Source of the DNA: Cudoniella acicularis
Taxonomy: Eukaryota > Ascomycota > Leotiomycetes > Helotiales > Helotiaceae
Reading direction: 5' to 3'
DNA: 64,000 nt
Assembly: GCA_013054445.1 (NCBI GenBank)
Contig: JAAMPI010000045.1
Span: 1 to 64,000, forward strand
The translations under genes were made by a program, and so were the position numbers. Numbering within the stretch: the stretch's first letter is position 1; each line of letters begins with the position of its first letter. The notes under the pieces were generated by a model that was given only the letters and a program-made list of their open reading frames with translations, was not told the DNA's origin and did no database searches. This document shows, piece by piece, positions 23,037-33,183 of this stretch.

Positions 23037-24170
23037 AGAAAAGTTGAGAGGGCATTTGAAAGAGGCAGGTGTTGGCACGTCTATCTTTAGAATGTATCAC
23101 GAGGAATGCTGTGTAATGAAGATGTTTCGGGAACTCGGTTGGGTACGGACGGTTACTCGCGTTTATATTGTAGATACCCGGTCATTATCGTCAGAAAGAA
23201 TAAACAGCGTGTAAAATTATTTGATTTGATTAACTAATTAATACAGTCACGTGATACTTCTTTATAGAAGATAATATAAAAGTCTGATTAAGGTTTAAGA
23301 TTATATAATACTAAGCCTAGAAGGGAAGGTATATAGGAGTAACATTTTCTAATTAGCTTGGAAAAGCTTCTAGAAGGCTTAGGTAGTAGTTACGGGACAC
23401 TTAGCTAAGACGGAACACTACCAGGCCGACTATTCAGCTCCTCCGGCTCTCTAGAACCACCTTTATAAACCTATTTATTAAAGGAAGGGATTAACATATA
23501 TTTAGACTCTATTTCTATAAATGATTAGTAGATATTTAAAAAATAGTTTACTAAACCATTAGTCAACTTAATTTAATCAAATCAAGTGGGTCTTAGAAAC
23601 GCTTAATCAAAATTTAATTAAGAATATTTGATTTGATTTGATTAATAATTAATTAATCTGAATAATCCTTCAACACACTGAATAAACCGCCTCTATTAGC
23701 ATTCTGATGTTTTTGGAAAGCTGAATGTATCACGCGATTCCTCTGTTCCCTCCCCAACATATCCATGTACGATCGGGAGGTGTATATGTTGAGAATAAGG
23801 GATTGAGAAATGAATTGACGGTGATGGAGGTGATGATTGCTGCTGCTGTGCTTGTGAAGCTTTGATTGAGTCCATGGGTTGAATGAAGGCTCCTGTTGGT
23901 GAAATTCGCGATTGAAGGTATCGATCGGCTCGTTCAATCAGTGGGGAAGAGAATTTGCCCCGGAAAAGAAGGCATTGTCATGAAAACATAAGGACAGATC
24001 GAAATGCTGACCTTCCGGCTCGAAAGAACATGCGATATACGGGCAAAAAAGGATCACGAATTCTGCGCTATCGTTGGCGCAGGGAGACTGATAAAATGTG
24101 TCATCGTCGATCGAGAATGCCTGGCGAATTGATCCAATGATCACACTCCACGAGTGACAACCTATCCCTA
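23037..24170. other. Region between DUF3712 gene and F-box pseudogene
   Basis: Holds the AT-rich island at 23216-23665 and then about 500 bp of ordinary composition at the 3' end of the F-box pseudogene. Minus-strand frames around 23938-24198 could be further decayed 3' coding sequence of that gene but show no motif. Confidence 0.4.
23216..23665. repeat. AT-rich island with repeated ends, probable RIP-altered element remnant
   Basis: A roughly 450 bp AT-rich block with sharp borders. It starts with TATTTGATTTGATTAACTAA (about 23218) and ends with a near-direct copy, TATTTGATTTGATTTGATTA (about 23624), followed by AATTAATTAATC. An inverted copy (TTAATTTAATCAAATCAAG) lies at about 23568. No coding frame remains. 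The composition fits a short transposon or MITE degraded by C-to-T change; the element type cannot be told. Confidence 0.55.
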
Positions 24171-25556
24171 TCATAGAGAAAAGGTGTTGAAATTCCAACA
24201 GAATGGTGGCTCAGCAGCGTGCCAGCCAAAAGGCTCGAAATCTTCGAAGAAGTTAATGCATAACTCGTCCCCAGCGGCGAGGTAAGCGGGTAGTATACGT
24301 GGCTCAAGAAGTTCGGAAGGTTGAACCTCAAGCTCACTATAACCTCCTGGGCTCCACAGCTGCACTCTATGTAGAGAACAAAATCGTTCCTGTTTATGAA
24401 GTGCTATGCCAAGAAGCCAGTCCTGGAATTCTATACCCCCCTCCCCCAGTCATAACGATCCCATGCACCGAGTCCTATACAAAGCTCCTCGAGAGCCAGT
24501 GGCAGTTGTTCAAAATGGACAGATGGTCACATTTCTAGCGGTAAATGCGCATTCTCAGTGTCATCTTTTGATATTGCGAGGGCGTACAGAGGAGCTGCGA
24601 CACGTTTGAGGTTCGTGAATGTCGAAAGGCTCTCGAAAACTGTTTCGTCTGACTCAAAGGCGACATATTTGCTCATGACAATCAGCTCTTCTAACGAAGA
24701 TCGCTAAATTTGAAGCGCATGAGTAAATCGGTGATATGATAATCTTTCAATTCCATCTGACACGTATCCATAATAATCTGAAGTGTTTGTTTTAAAATGT
24801 ATCGATTTCAGGACTTTTGGCTAAGTCAAGATCTCGCCAAGGGCAGTACCCACGGGAACCGTATGTGGAAGACTAATAGAAACCACATTTGACGTGCGGA
24901 TCCTTGCAAGCATTGGGAGTCTCCCAAACGTACTTCATATACCGGCCTCCAATAATGAGATGTATTTCAAGGTTGGGATGGCAAGGAGCGAATATATTTT
25001 GTCAACATTCACCGTGTTTGTCGAAGGAAGCCTCAAATAGTGGGTTAAAGAATACGGGATTTCCAATGAGATAACAGCAGGGTATTTGCAAGTCTTGATT
25101 CGATGTTGGGCGGTGAAAGATGCAAGAACTGCACCGAGGGTCTCAGCTGCTCGAGCAGTGAAATAAATGTTCTTCACACGGCGGGTTCAAATTTGGATGC
25201 CATTGGAAACTGACCCCTTTGATCAGAGACCGGAGGTGCGGGGACAACATAATTGAACTGTAAAATTCACGAAGCGATAGAATTCTGGAGATGCGAGGTT
25301 GAGAAGCAAACACATCGCCGTTGCGATGGAAGCCGTACCTCGCTTGATTCGATACGGGTGGATCCACAGACCGAAAAAGAACACAGCGGTAGAGCTGGGC
25401 GACAGCAGTTTGTCGAAAAGCTCTCGCTGTCAGGGCCAGTGCTACAAGTGACTGAGAAGAAAGACAAGAGACGACATGTTCCAAGAGCTCTAGAGGGAGA
25501 TCCAGGAGAGCACTCGTCGTTCTCTGACATTCACCATTGGTCATGTTGGCCGCCAT
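24171..25556 (-). pseudogene. F-box/LRR-like protein, decayed
   Basis: ATG at 25556 begins an F-box: SALLDLPLELLEHVVSCLSS, then SLVALALTARAFRQTAVAQL. Downstream the sense is protein-like and LRR-like but hops frames. VKNIYFTARAAETLGAVLAS follows a +1 shift near 25180; after that come TGA at 24937-24935, SNVVSISLPHTVPVGTALGE, TAG at 24823-24821, a shift near 24780, MDTCQMELKDYHITDLLM, a shift near 24694, LEELIVMSKYVAF, TGA at 24529-24527, LALEELCIGLGAWDRYDWG, and a shift near 24430, with the last frame ending at 24171. All three stops would be Arg or Gln codons before a single C-to-T change. That is too many lesions for sequencing error alone. No intron needed. A living copy would have encoded an SCF substrate adaptor of about 460 residues. 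Confidence 0.75.
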
Positions 25557-26583
25557 CCGGTACGTAGGGGATTAGGACGAAAGCCGTTGCAAGAATTTAG
25601 CAAGCTAGCACCTTTCATGGGAAGCTTAAGGGGTATTAAAAGACGATGCGAAAGGGTTTCCAGCGTTCAACATGATATGTGTGCCACGGAATTTTCTGCC
25701 AGAAAATAGGGTTAACAAATTGAACTCACTTTTGAGAAGACCTAACATCTAAAAAACATACATATAACTCTTCTGTCGGAGATGTCCTAGGGTAACTTTG
25801 TGGGTCCATGTGTTTTATCCGGCGGTAGATAACGGCAAGGCCACAATTAATAAACACGCCTCTTCCGCCTATATCAGGTGATCAAGGAAGGGGTGCGGCT
25901 AACTCACTGGATCCTACCACGCCCCCCTCAAAATAAGCACTCGAAAACCGAAACCTTTTCCTTCTTAAATTCTCATCTTGACAAGACTTAATTGAATTCA
26001 ATTTGCTCAGAAAATCAAGCTTTCTTCATTCACGAAAAACGCTCGTTCCGTTCCTATGATCAATTTTTATTTGTTTTCAATTGGCAAGTGCATGATTGAT
26101 TCACTGCAATGAATGGCGACGCTGCGCCCTGCGAGGAAATGTTCCAGCGCTTGCGTATGCCTTGCGACAGGTCTTGGGCGTCACCGAAGAACGTTAATTA
26201 AGGATCAGATACCCAATTGTAAGTTCGTGACGCTATGTTTTATTGTAAAGCTACTATTCAATTGATCATTTTGAATTGCACCCACTTGCACAGTTACAGA
26301 CCGAATGCTCGCTCTCAAACAATATGTCTGGGAACGAGAATACAGCTCTTGGAGCAAAATTTTAGATTTGGGTTTTATCTTGTTGATTTCGTTGCTCCGA
26401 TGCCGGCTTATTCGCCATATTAGCATGTATTTCACAATGATTCATAAAAACAAGAACTTTCAAATCCCACTCTTGCAGCTCCTTCTATAATAGAGTCCAC
26501 TGAGACTTTCTATCCTAGAGTTCTGATTTTAGAACGATATTTCACAAATCAAGAATCCCATTAGCAAAGATCAGACAGCAAAA
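25557..26583. other. Intergenic region
   Basis: About 1 kb between the divergent F-box pseudogene and the GNAT gene. The 26200-26480 part is AT-rich with short frames only. No motif recognised. Confidence 0.4.
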
Positions 26584-27414
26584 ATGCTACTCACTTCCCT
26601 GGAGATAGCTCAGCGGCTTGAAGAAGCAGACATCCTCCACATAACTCGACAAGCAGATGCCTGCGCTCAAATCTTCCTTGACCACAAATCTTTCACGGTG
26701 CCCATTGGTCACGGTGTAGCTGCAATCACTCTGCCCTCATTCGGACGAAAATTGAATCGGATTATTGGGTACGGGATGGCCGGACGCGTCTCAGAGAAAG
26801 ACCTCGTCGTCGTCGAGGCTCTATTTACAAAAAACGGAGTCGATACGGACATATGTCTCTGTCCACTTGCCGATCCATCAGCGCTTCAAGTCCTGACCTC
26901 CCGTGGATATAGCGTTAATAATTTCATTAACAGCTACGTGCGCGTTCTCACCGATGAGGATTTCAAGGAAGTGAAAGTAGAAGGAATCACGATATCCCGT
27001 CTTCCAGCTGAAAGAGACCAAGAATTTCCCAGCTGGTGTTCGGCGGGGTTCAGAGATGGTGGCAAGGCTGAGTTACTTCTCGAAACTCTTGCCCGCACTG
27101 CGGTATTGCGTGCAGATACAAGTATTTACATTGCAACTGTTGATGGGAAAGTTGCCGGATCAGCGTGCATGGCTTTAATTGAGACTTCGAAAGGGGGTGT
27201 GGCTCATTTTTACATTGATAGCACTTTGCCTGAGTATCGAGGACAAGGGATCCAGGGTGCTCTGCTGAGAGCAAGATTAGCGGATGCGAGGAAAGCAGGG
27301 TTTGACCTTGCTTCAGTTGGGGCCCGGCCTGGAAATGGAAGTTGCAGAAATATTGAGCGGGCTGGGTTTAGCCTTGCTTATACCAAGGCTTGGTACGTGA
27401 AAGCTCACAAATGA
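26584..27414 (+). CDS. GNAT-family N-acetyltransferase
   Basis: Single-exon gene of 276 residues with an intact frame. The N-terminal half fits the atypical GNAT-like fold seen in fungal acetyltransferases (SFGRKLNRIIGYGMAGRV, VEALFTKNGVDTDICLCPLA). The C-terminal half has the acetyl-CoA-binding part: IATVDGKVAGSACMALIE, VAHFYIDSTLPEYRGQGIQG with the (R/Q)xxGxG/A loop in RGQGIQG, then LLRARLADARKAGFDLASV and an end ERAGFSLAYTKAWYVK like the beta6-beta7 segment. It transfers acetyl from acetyl-CoA to an amine; substrate unknown. No targeting signal. It is the one intact multi-hundred-residue gene in a stretch otherwise full of relics. Confidence 0.88.
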   Translation: MLLTSLEIAQRLEEADILHITRQADACAQIFLDHKSFTVPIGHGVAAITLPSFGRKLNRIIGYGMAGRVSEKDLVVVEALFTKNGVDTDICLCPLADPSALQVLTSRGYSVNNFINSYVRVLTDEDFKEVKVEGITISRLPAERDQEFPSWCSAGFRDGGKAELLLETLARTAVLRADTSIYIATVDGKVAGSACMALIETSKGGVAHFYIDSTLPEYRGQGIQGALLRARLADARKAGFDLASVGARPGNGSCRNIERAGFSLAYTKAWYVKAHK

Positions 27415-28515
27415 AAACGAAAGATATCTAAATGCTACTGCAAAATCAAAAAAATTCGAGCCAAGGCCATCGGTTGTAAAAGGGGATGGCATAATGTAAA
27501 TATTCCAACGAGTTTAAGAGCATTGCAAGCAGTGGGAAACAGGGAATTCGATATCGGAATCTCGACATGAGCATTTTCCACTTCCGTCTTTAGACCTGAG
27601 CTGTAGGTGAGCCAGGCTAAGCAGTCTGTAACTACCGCTGGCTAAATTAGAAAAAGTAAGTTATAGATTCTTCTCAAGCTAGTACTAGATACCTGTTTAT
27701 AAGAGCCGCACTAAGCGACTAACTAAAGCTTAAATTTATAAAAAATACTTGAAATAATAATTAATTTTAATAAAACAATAAAAAAAAATAGCTTTTATTA
27801 ATTAATAGTAATAATAATATATTAAAATAAATATTATATTTATTAACTTTATGTTAAATTAAATTTATTTTAAATAATAATTTATATAAAGTATATAGAA
27901 TATTAAGTTTATTATTAACTAAGAATTATAACTATAGTTTCCTTTAATATCTGTTATTAGCTAGTAGTATACTATTGACTCTGAGATATGCTTTAGCTTA
28001 GGGACTGATAGAGCCAGAATGAACCGATCCTAACCTTGACTTAATTGACGTTAGTTGTGTGAGTCATAGAGACGCCCTACTTCTCGTTCTTGGGTGTTAC
28101 AGATTCATGATTAGACCGCAACTTAGCCTGATTCTGAAAATAATCGTGTTGGGCCATCCATGCACAGGCGCTGTAAGTCAAAACTATCGGAAACTAGGCA
28201 AGTATATGCAGGCCATTGAAGATCGCCGGCGTGAAGTTGGCCAGCAACTCGAAAGCTTAGGTTGAAGCAGCAGCTGCCTTATTGGTTTTGTGTATCTTGT
28301 TAATGTTTTCAAAAAGAGCGGTGCCCGTCATTTACTTTGGAAGTCTTGAATCTGATGTGTAAATCTGCTTCTGGTTCCTTCGCGATCCGTTCCCAATCAA
28401 GCTCAACTCAACAACTACATCAAACCCATAGACGCTAACACCTACCCACGCTTAACGTAAGTTCTCTTGCAAGTTTCCTGCCACCCCCAACGCCTTTTAA
28501 CATTCACCTCTTAGC
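27415..28515. other. Intergenic region with AT-rich core
   Basis: Contains the AT-rich tract described at 27650-28010. A 68-codon frame at about 28059-28265 ends in IEDRRREVGQQLESLG and could be a fragment of a lost gene; support is weak. A probable 5'-UTR intron of the next gene lies at 28458-28514 (GTAAGT...CTCTTAG). Confidence 0.4.
27650..28010. repeat. Strongly AT-rich tract, probable RIP relic
   Basis: About 360 bp made almost only of A and T between 27720 and 27960 (TTAATTAATAGTAATAATA-type sequence), without coding frames. The composition matches repeats mutated by RIP in Pezizomycotina. No terminal repeats or coding remnant seen. Confidence 0.55.
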
Positions 28516-28692
28516 ATGTGCGAGAAGACAGTTTCTAAAAAGATCTACGCGTGTGGTGACACCAAAGAGCAAGATGTCACGTTCACCGCTTGCAACAAAC
28601 AAGGAAAACAAGGTCATACGGCCAAAATTGTTCTGTTGGCCTCTAAAAGGGTCAAGGGAAAGTGTGGAGAATACAACTGCATTAACCCCTAA
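28516..28692 (+). CDS. Small Cys-containing protein of 58 residues
   Basis: ATG at 28516, TAA at 28690-28692: MCEKTVSKKIYACGDTKEQD ... ACNKQGKQGHTAKIVLLASK ... CGEYNCINP. Five Cys spaced through a basic, compact sequence with MC at the start and a CGD motif recall the widespread fungal mini-proteins that begin MCxxxxxxYxCG; these may bind zinc. That comparison is from memory. A GT-AG intron candidate (28458-28514) sits directly upstream, which supports transcription. It lies between two AT-rich islands. Function unknown; no signal peptide. Confidence 0.55.
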   Translation: MCEKTVSKKIYACGDTKEQDVTFTACNKQGKQGHTAKIVLLASKRVKGKCGEYNCINP

Positions 28693-29029
28693 GTTGTTAT
28701 AACTTGTGAGTTTGTCGCTGCACGATATTTCTTCCAGTGCTATTGACTGTAAGAGGATTGATGGATGAAGGAAGAGGGAGAGGTGCTACCAGTGGCTGCG
28801 TCGGATTGATTTACCAAAGCTTGACCAGCTTTGAACCACACTTATTTAGAAATATACCGCAGTATATTCTTGTCTATAGCTAAAACCCCATAGCAATCGA
28901 GCGCTCCTCTCTCACTCCGTGCTTGTTAGTATGCCAGATTGCTACCCCAGATAAGCCAACCAACTCCAGCGCCATAATTGAAATCCACACTTACCCCGCT
29001 TGCCACAACCGCAGTTCTTAGCCCAAATC
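28693..29029. other. Short intergenic region
   Basis: Between the small Cys-rich gene (+) and the end of the kinase pseudogene (-). No feature seen. Confidence 0.4.
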
Positions 29030-29901
29030 TCATTCATCATCATCCATCAACATTTTCGTCTCTAGAGCACACAAGATCTCCTCCACAGTACTGTATTTCT
29101 TCATCCAACAGCCCATGATGACCTTCCCTCCAATCAGCCCTCCTAAGTCAGGAAATTTCTCCTGCCTAAAAAGAAGGTCCACTTTTTGGTCATATTTGTC
29201 CATTTCCTCTGTTGTCTTGAATGGACCAGGTGACTTGTAAGGCCAGTGCCCTGTCAGGATGATGTAAAGGATAGATCCAAGGCTAAAGATATTGGTTGCT
29301 AGGGTGGACACATATCCTGTGTAGGATCAAAGAAGCCGGCGTTGGGAACATGGCCCCCATCTAGACCCACCTCTTCACACGTTGATCCACCAAAGTCGCA
29401 TAGCCAGATGTCTAGAGACGCTGTTGAAGTTGCATGAACGAGGAAGTTCTCGGGGCGCAGATCCGAGCGTATCACGCCTTGGCTATGAATGTACGCGATG
29501 GATTCCGCCGTTTGCCAGCACCATTTCTTGCGCAGAGAAAGGGTAATGAAGCTGTTGTTCTCGCCGGTATACTACTGTAGACTACCGTGGCTAGCCTCAG
29601 CAAGGAGTAACCCTTGCTGCATGCCTATGGTTTGTTGGTATCCCAGATGTTTGAAAATAACGGTTAACACGATAAAACTGCCTTTATGGCATGCTAGAAG
29701 TGAATAAACTTTACCATCCTTGGATAGCCTCCCAGTTTGTTAAATATTTGTCGCTCGACTAAGAAGTTGTGCACAAACTCCCTAGACGGTTCTTGGTAAC
29801 AGGAACTCTCTTCCCAGATCTGTGTGGGGTGATTTCAGAATCATTCCTAGTCGTACTCGAGAGAAGCTAGACGTCGAGCCATAGCACTTCAAAGCCGCCA
29901 T
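29030..29901 (-). pseudogene. Protein kinase-like gene, decayed
   Basis: Minus-strand remnant of a fungal protein kinase. A possible start at 29901 gives a glycine-loop-like CYGSTSSFSRVRLGMILKSP. After a frame change comes EFVHNFLVERQIFNKLGGYP (N-lobe), then HLGYQQTIGMQQGLLLAEAS. TAG at 29574-29572 interrupts SHGSLQ/YTGENNS. The catalytic loop is GVIRSDLRPENFLVH, with RSD in place of HRD (the related fungal group usually has HSD, from memory), followed by DFG in WLCDFGGSTCEE. Near 29306 one missing T breaks TQDYVSTLAT, and the C-lobe ATNIFSLGSILYIILTGHWP continues in the next frame to DDDE at 29033. At least three lesions plus unclear introns: treated as a pseudogene. Target unknown. Confidence 0.75.
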
Positions 29902-30614
29902 TCTAGAAGGAGCGAATACGGGAACTCGAAGGTGAAAATATAAAGAAGGCAGGAAGACAAGCTGATAAATGGCCGACTATCGAAGGGAGTTCAAGGTGTG
30001 AATTGAAATGGACAAAGCTGCGACGTTGATACATGCGTGGAAATATGATTAATCAATAACAAAAGCTACAGAAAGGAATTAGTAGAGCACGAAGTGAGAT
30101 CTGTTCTAGGATTAGCGCTGAGCTATAACTTAGTAGTTTAGAACAGTAATTAGCGTCGCTAAGCCTATTTAGATTATTAAATATTGATAATATTATAAGT
30201 TTTATAAAAGTTTATTTAAATAAATTTCTTTTTAGAAACCATTATTTTTTATATAATAACTTAATAGTTTTCTTATATAATATTTGAGTAATGACTCTAA
30301 GGCTTTAATTTTTAGAAATTTCATGTTTTATAAGGTTTTTAAATCTATTAGATTAAAGAAGGAAAGATTAAGAGAGGACTATCATGTGGGGGCCAGCATT
30401 GATGCCTTAGGCATAAAGTTGGCCTAGTCTTGCGACCTCGACCATCCGATCTCAACACCATCTATAATCTCTAATATCAATGGCTCCTACGCCAAACACG
30501 TAAAGAAGCAGACTTTACCCATGTATCCGCATATGCAGTGGAGACAGCATAGTCTCGACGACTTCCAATAACACCGCCGTCACCACTCACTACTTTCAGC
30601 AGCAAGCTCTCAAG
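29902..30614. other. Intergenic region with AT-rich tract
   Basis: Divergent upstream region of the kinase pseudogene and the gene at 30615; contains the AT-rich block at 30110-30390. Confidence 0.4.
30110..30390. repeat. AT-rich tract, probable RIP relic
   Basis: About 280 bp rich in TA steps (TTATTAAATATTGATAATAT-type sequence) with no coding frame. It mirrors the tract near 27.8 kb, so the kinase pseudogene and small Cys gene sit between two such islands. Element identity unknown. Confidence 0.5.
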
Positions 30615-31646
30615 ATGTCTTGTCTTCAACTCCCTCCCGACACGGAGCGCATGCGCAACTTTTTGTTCGAAATGCCCGTTCCATTTTCGATGCGTGCGGA
30701 TGTATTCGAACGATACTGGCCCATGGTCGACAATGTATGGTCGCGCTACGACGAAATCAACGTCACCGGACGCGACAAAATTCCTTATAATTCGATCCGA
30801 TTCGCATGCCGCTTTGCGCGCAAACTTGAGAATGAACCTTCACGCGCTGCGAATCCAGTCACAAAAAGGCAAAGAAGAGAGGGAGGAACGTGTACTTGCA
30901 GAGTGAAGGCGAAGTACTTCCATGGGCTGCCAGGCATCCCCGACCATTACCGCTTCGAACATTCGAGTCAAAAAGAATGCGACTGGACTCATTCCCACAC
31001 TATCGACGATTCCGACAGCATCAAGATCAATTCCTTTCTGAAAGCTGCTGCTGCTATTGAAGCTGCGAAAGGTTATATGCCGGCCGAGGTGTACAAGAAT
31101 ATGAGAAGCGTGCAGATGGTGGATGCCAATGGCCAGCCCACAGGTGATGCCTTGGATGCCGCAGGAGGAAAGTTTATGACGAGGATGCATGCCAACAATG
31201 CAAAGCAGTCGGCTCTGTCCGCGGCTGGTGGCAAGTTCATGACACGACAGCACGTCGCAGATGTACGGCATTCTTTGAAAAGACCAAATCCTGAGGAAAG
31301 AGTGGCTCACCTAGCGGAAATAATCTCCATCGATCCCCGGACGGTATGGCCAGAAACTCTTGGAAAGAAAGTGGAAGATCAAGAAGAGCATGCGAAATTG
31401 ATCAAAAACGATATCCGGTGCTTGGTTGAATCCATTGCAATTGGTGGCCGAACCACTGTTCCACGAGATGTTTTGCTACCGTTGATCAATTCGATCGCAG
31501 AATACATGGACAAATCGAGCGAGGATGTCGACGGGAAGCCTCTTCTTGAATCGATACTTCGTGTTCAAGAGCAATGTGGAATGGTCTCACAATCGCCTCG
31601 AGCATTGCCGAACGGTGGATTTGGCAACGGAAATGGGTTTGGATGA
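30615..31646 (+). CDS. Hypothetical protein with possible zinc-binding DNA-binding-like domain and internal repeat
   Basis: Single-exon gene of 343 residues. Around 92-130 it shows CTCRVKAKYFHG...DHYRFEH...ECDWTHSHTIDDSD. The C-x-C and C-x3-H-x-H pattern, followed by SIKINSFLKAAAAIEAAKGY, recalls FLYWCH/FAR1-type domains found in transposase-derived DNA-binding proteins; this is inference. Residues about 181-190 and 202-211 contain a duplicated phrase AAGGKFMTR followed by M/Q-H. The two copies differ at many synonymous sites, so the duplication is old. The last third is helical, acidic, and ends in a Gly/Asn-rich tail. No membrane segment. Role unknown. Confidence 0.7.
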   Translation: MSCLQLPPDTERMRNFLFEMPVPFSMRADVFERYWPMVDNVWSRYDEINVTGRDKIPYNSIRFACRFARKLENEPSRAANPVTKRQRREGGTCTCRVKAKYFHGLPGIPDHYRFEHSSQKECDWTHSHTIDDSDSIKINSFLKAAAAIEAAKGYMPAEVYKNMRSVQMVDANGQPTGDALDAAGGKFMTRMHANNAKQSALSAAGGKFMTRQHVADVRHSLKRPNPEERVAHLAEIISIDPRTVWPETLGKKVEDQEEHAKLIKNDIRCLVESIAIGGRTTVPRDVLLPLINSIAEYMDKSSEDVDGKPLLESILRVQEQCGMVSQSPRALPNGGFGNGNGFG

Positions 31647-33183
31647 AGTTTGCTCTGGTGTCTGTGATCGTTTGATCTTGCTTCCTTCGACGATTGCCGA
31701 CGGTATCAATTAAATTTAAAGGTGCTATCAATCGCCAAATACGAATTGGGTGATAAGCCCAATACGAAGAATTGACTTCGACATGAATCATAGCTATTTT
31801 CGATATTTTGGCATGGTATACATCGGCACTTTCCAATTCTTGGCATCTTGCAGCTTTACAAATTTGCGGATCAATAGCGAACAAGAACAAAATCAGGCCA
31901 GGCCTCTTTGACCAGAATACGGAAAGACTTTTTTTCGTCACAATCGTCACAATCGTCACAAGAGCTCACGAACTTATCTCTCCTCCGGCATCCCTAGGCC
32001 GCTCTCCGACCCTGCCATTCCCGTGGCCTTCTAGCTACGGGCTCAAATACAACCCATCGATCTGTCTGGTCATTTCCATGTCTCGAGTACTGTGATGAGA
32101 GTGTATGTGCCAGACGGAGCGTGTTTCATAGAGAGGGATGCGGGTGTCTCGAGAAGGAATTTCAAAAGGCTTTCACTGCATGAGAGAGGAATGTGATTGA
32201 TGGTGGACTGGGCTACCAAAGTCGAGGTTAGGATACTGGTGGCTTTTTGTGGATACATATATTTGCTGGCGGAAGGAAATGCCTGGAGAATTGACAACCA
32301 GCGCAACGTCCTTTCCATTGGTCTCAATACCGAGAATCAATCCTAACGATAGTTGCCTCGTGCTCTCTTTCCACTATTTAGTGTTATAACTCGATAAATC
32401 ACGATTGAAGGAGCTGCTTAGGCAATGCTGTTCAATACCTTTTTACTACTCTGCTTTTCTTGTGGAGTGTCCGAGTAGTTGCACTTTTTAGTAAAATCAT
32501 AATGTATCACATTTCCAGTCTCCTCCGAAACTTTCCCGCCAAAGAAATATAAGCAGTCTCAAAACTGTAAACATTCTGGAAAAATCGACTGCCCAACTCT
32601 TCGACTCCTCTTTTGGGGGAGTGCTCGCCTTGAAATGTTTATTGTCTTCTTCGTAAATTATATTTCTCAGGGAATAGCTATACGTTCCGTCAAATATTTT
32701 ACTTTGGCTACAAGTGTTGAACTGTTTGGGTGTCTTTTCTCTCCGGGCATTATTCGTAAGTTTTTGTCTGGATATTAAGTTACTGATTTGGAAAAAATCA
32801 TTTCAATTGTTGCGCTGTTAAATACAATCAACAACAAATTATATAGTATAGGCGTACAGTCATCAACGATGCCAGCACAATAGGTCTACCTCAGCCTCTA
32901 ACGTTGTCCTCAACGATTCAACATGCCAGTTTTTGTCAGAAATGTCCCATACAAAATCAGCCTTCCAAACAGCCTGTGGAATACGCCAAGTGTCGATTCC
33001 TATTTTGGTTCCCAACTTCTCATGATCTGAAGATTGGTTGAAATACCGCAGAGGGCCAATTTTGGGGCTGGATCTGAGACTCATCTCCTCGCACAAAGTT
33101 GTGTGCCGATCAATTCTGGGCACGGAAATTCTTTCTCTTTTCGAATGATGCGTTACAATCTAATTTCAGCTGGCGCCTCTTGC
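31647..33183. other. Long intergenic region
   Basis: About 1.5 kb without a supportable gene. A short tandem of CACAATCGT units lies at about 31938-31961. T-rich sequence around 32440-32800. Several short frames were rejected. Confidence 0.45.

Noticed and set aside
28059..28265. 68-codon plus-strand frame ending IEDRRREVGQQLESLG
   Set aside because: Only the last part looks protein-like; too short and isolated to call a gene.
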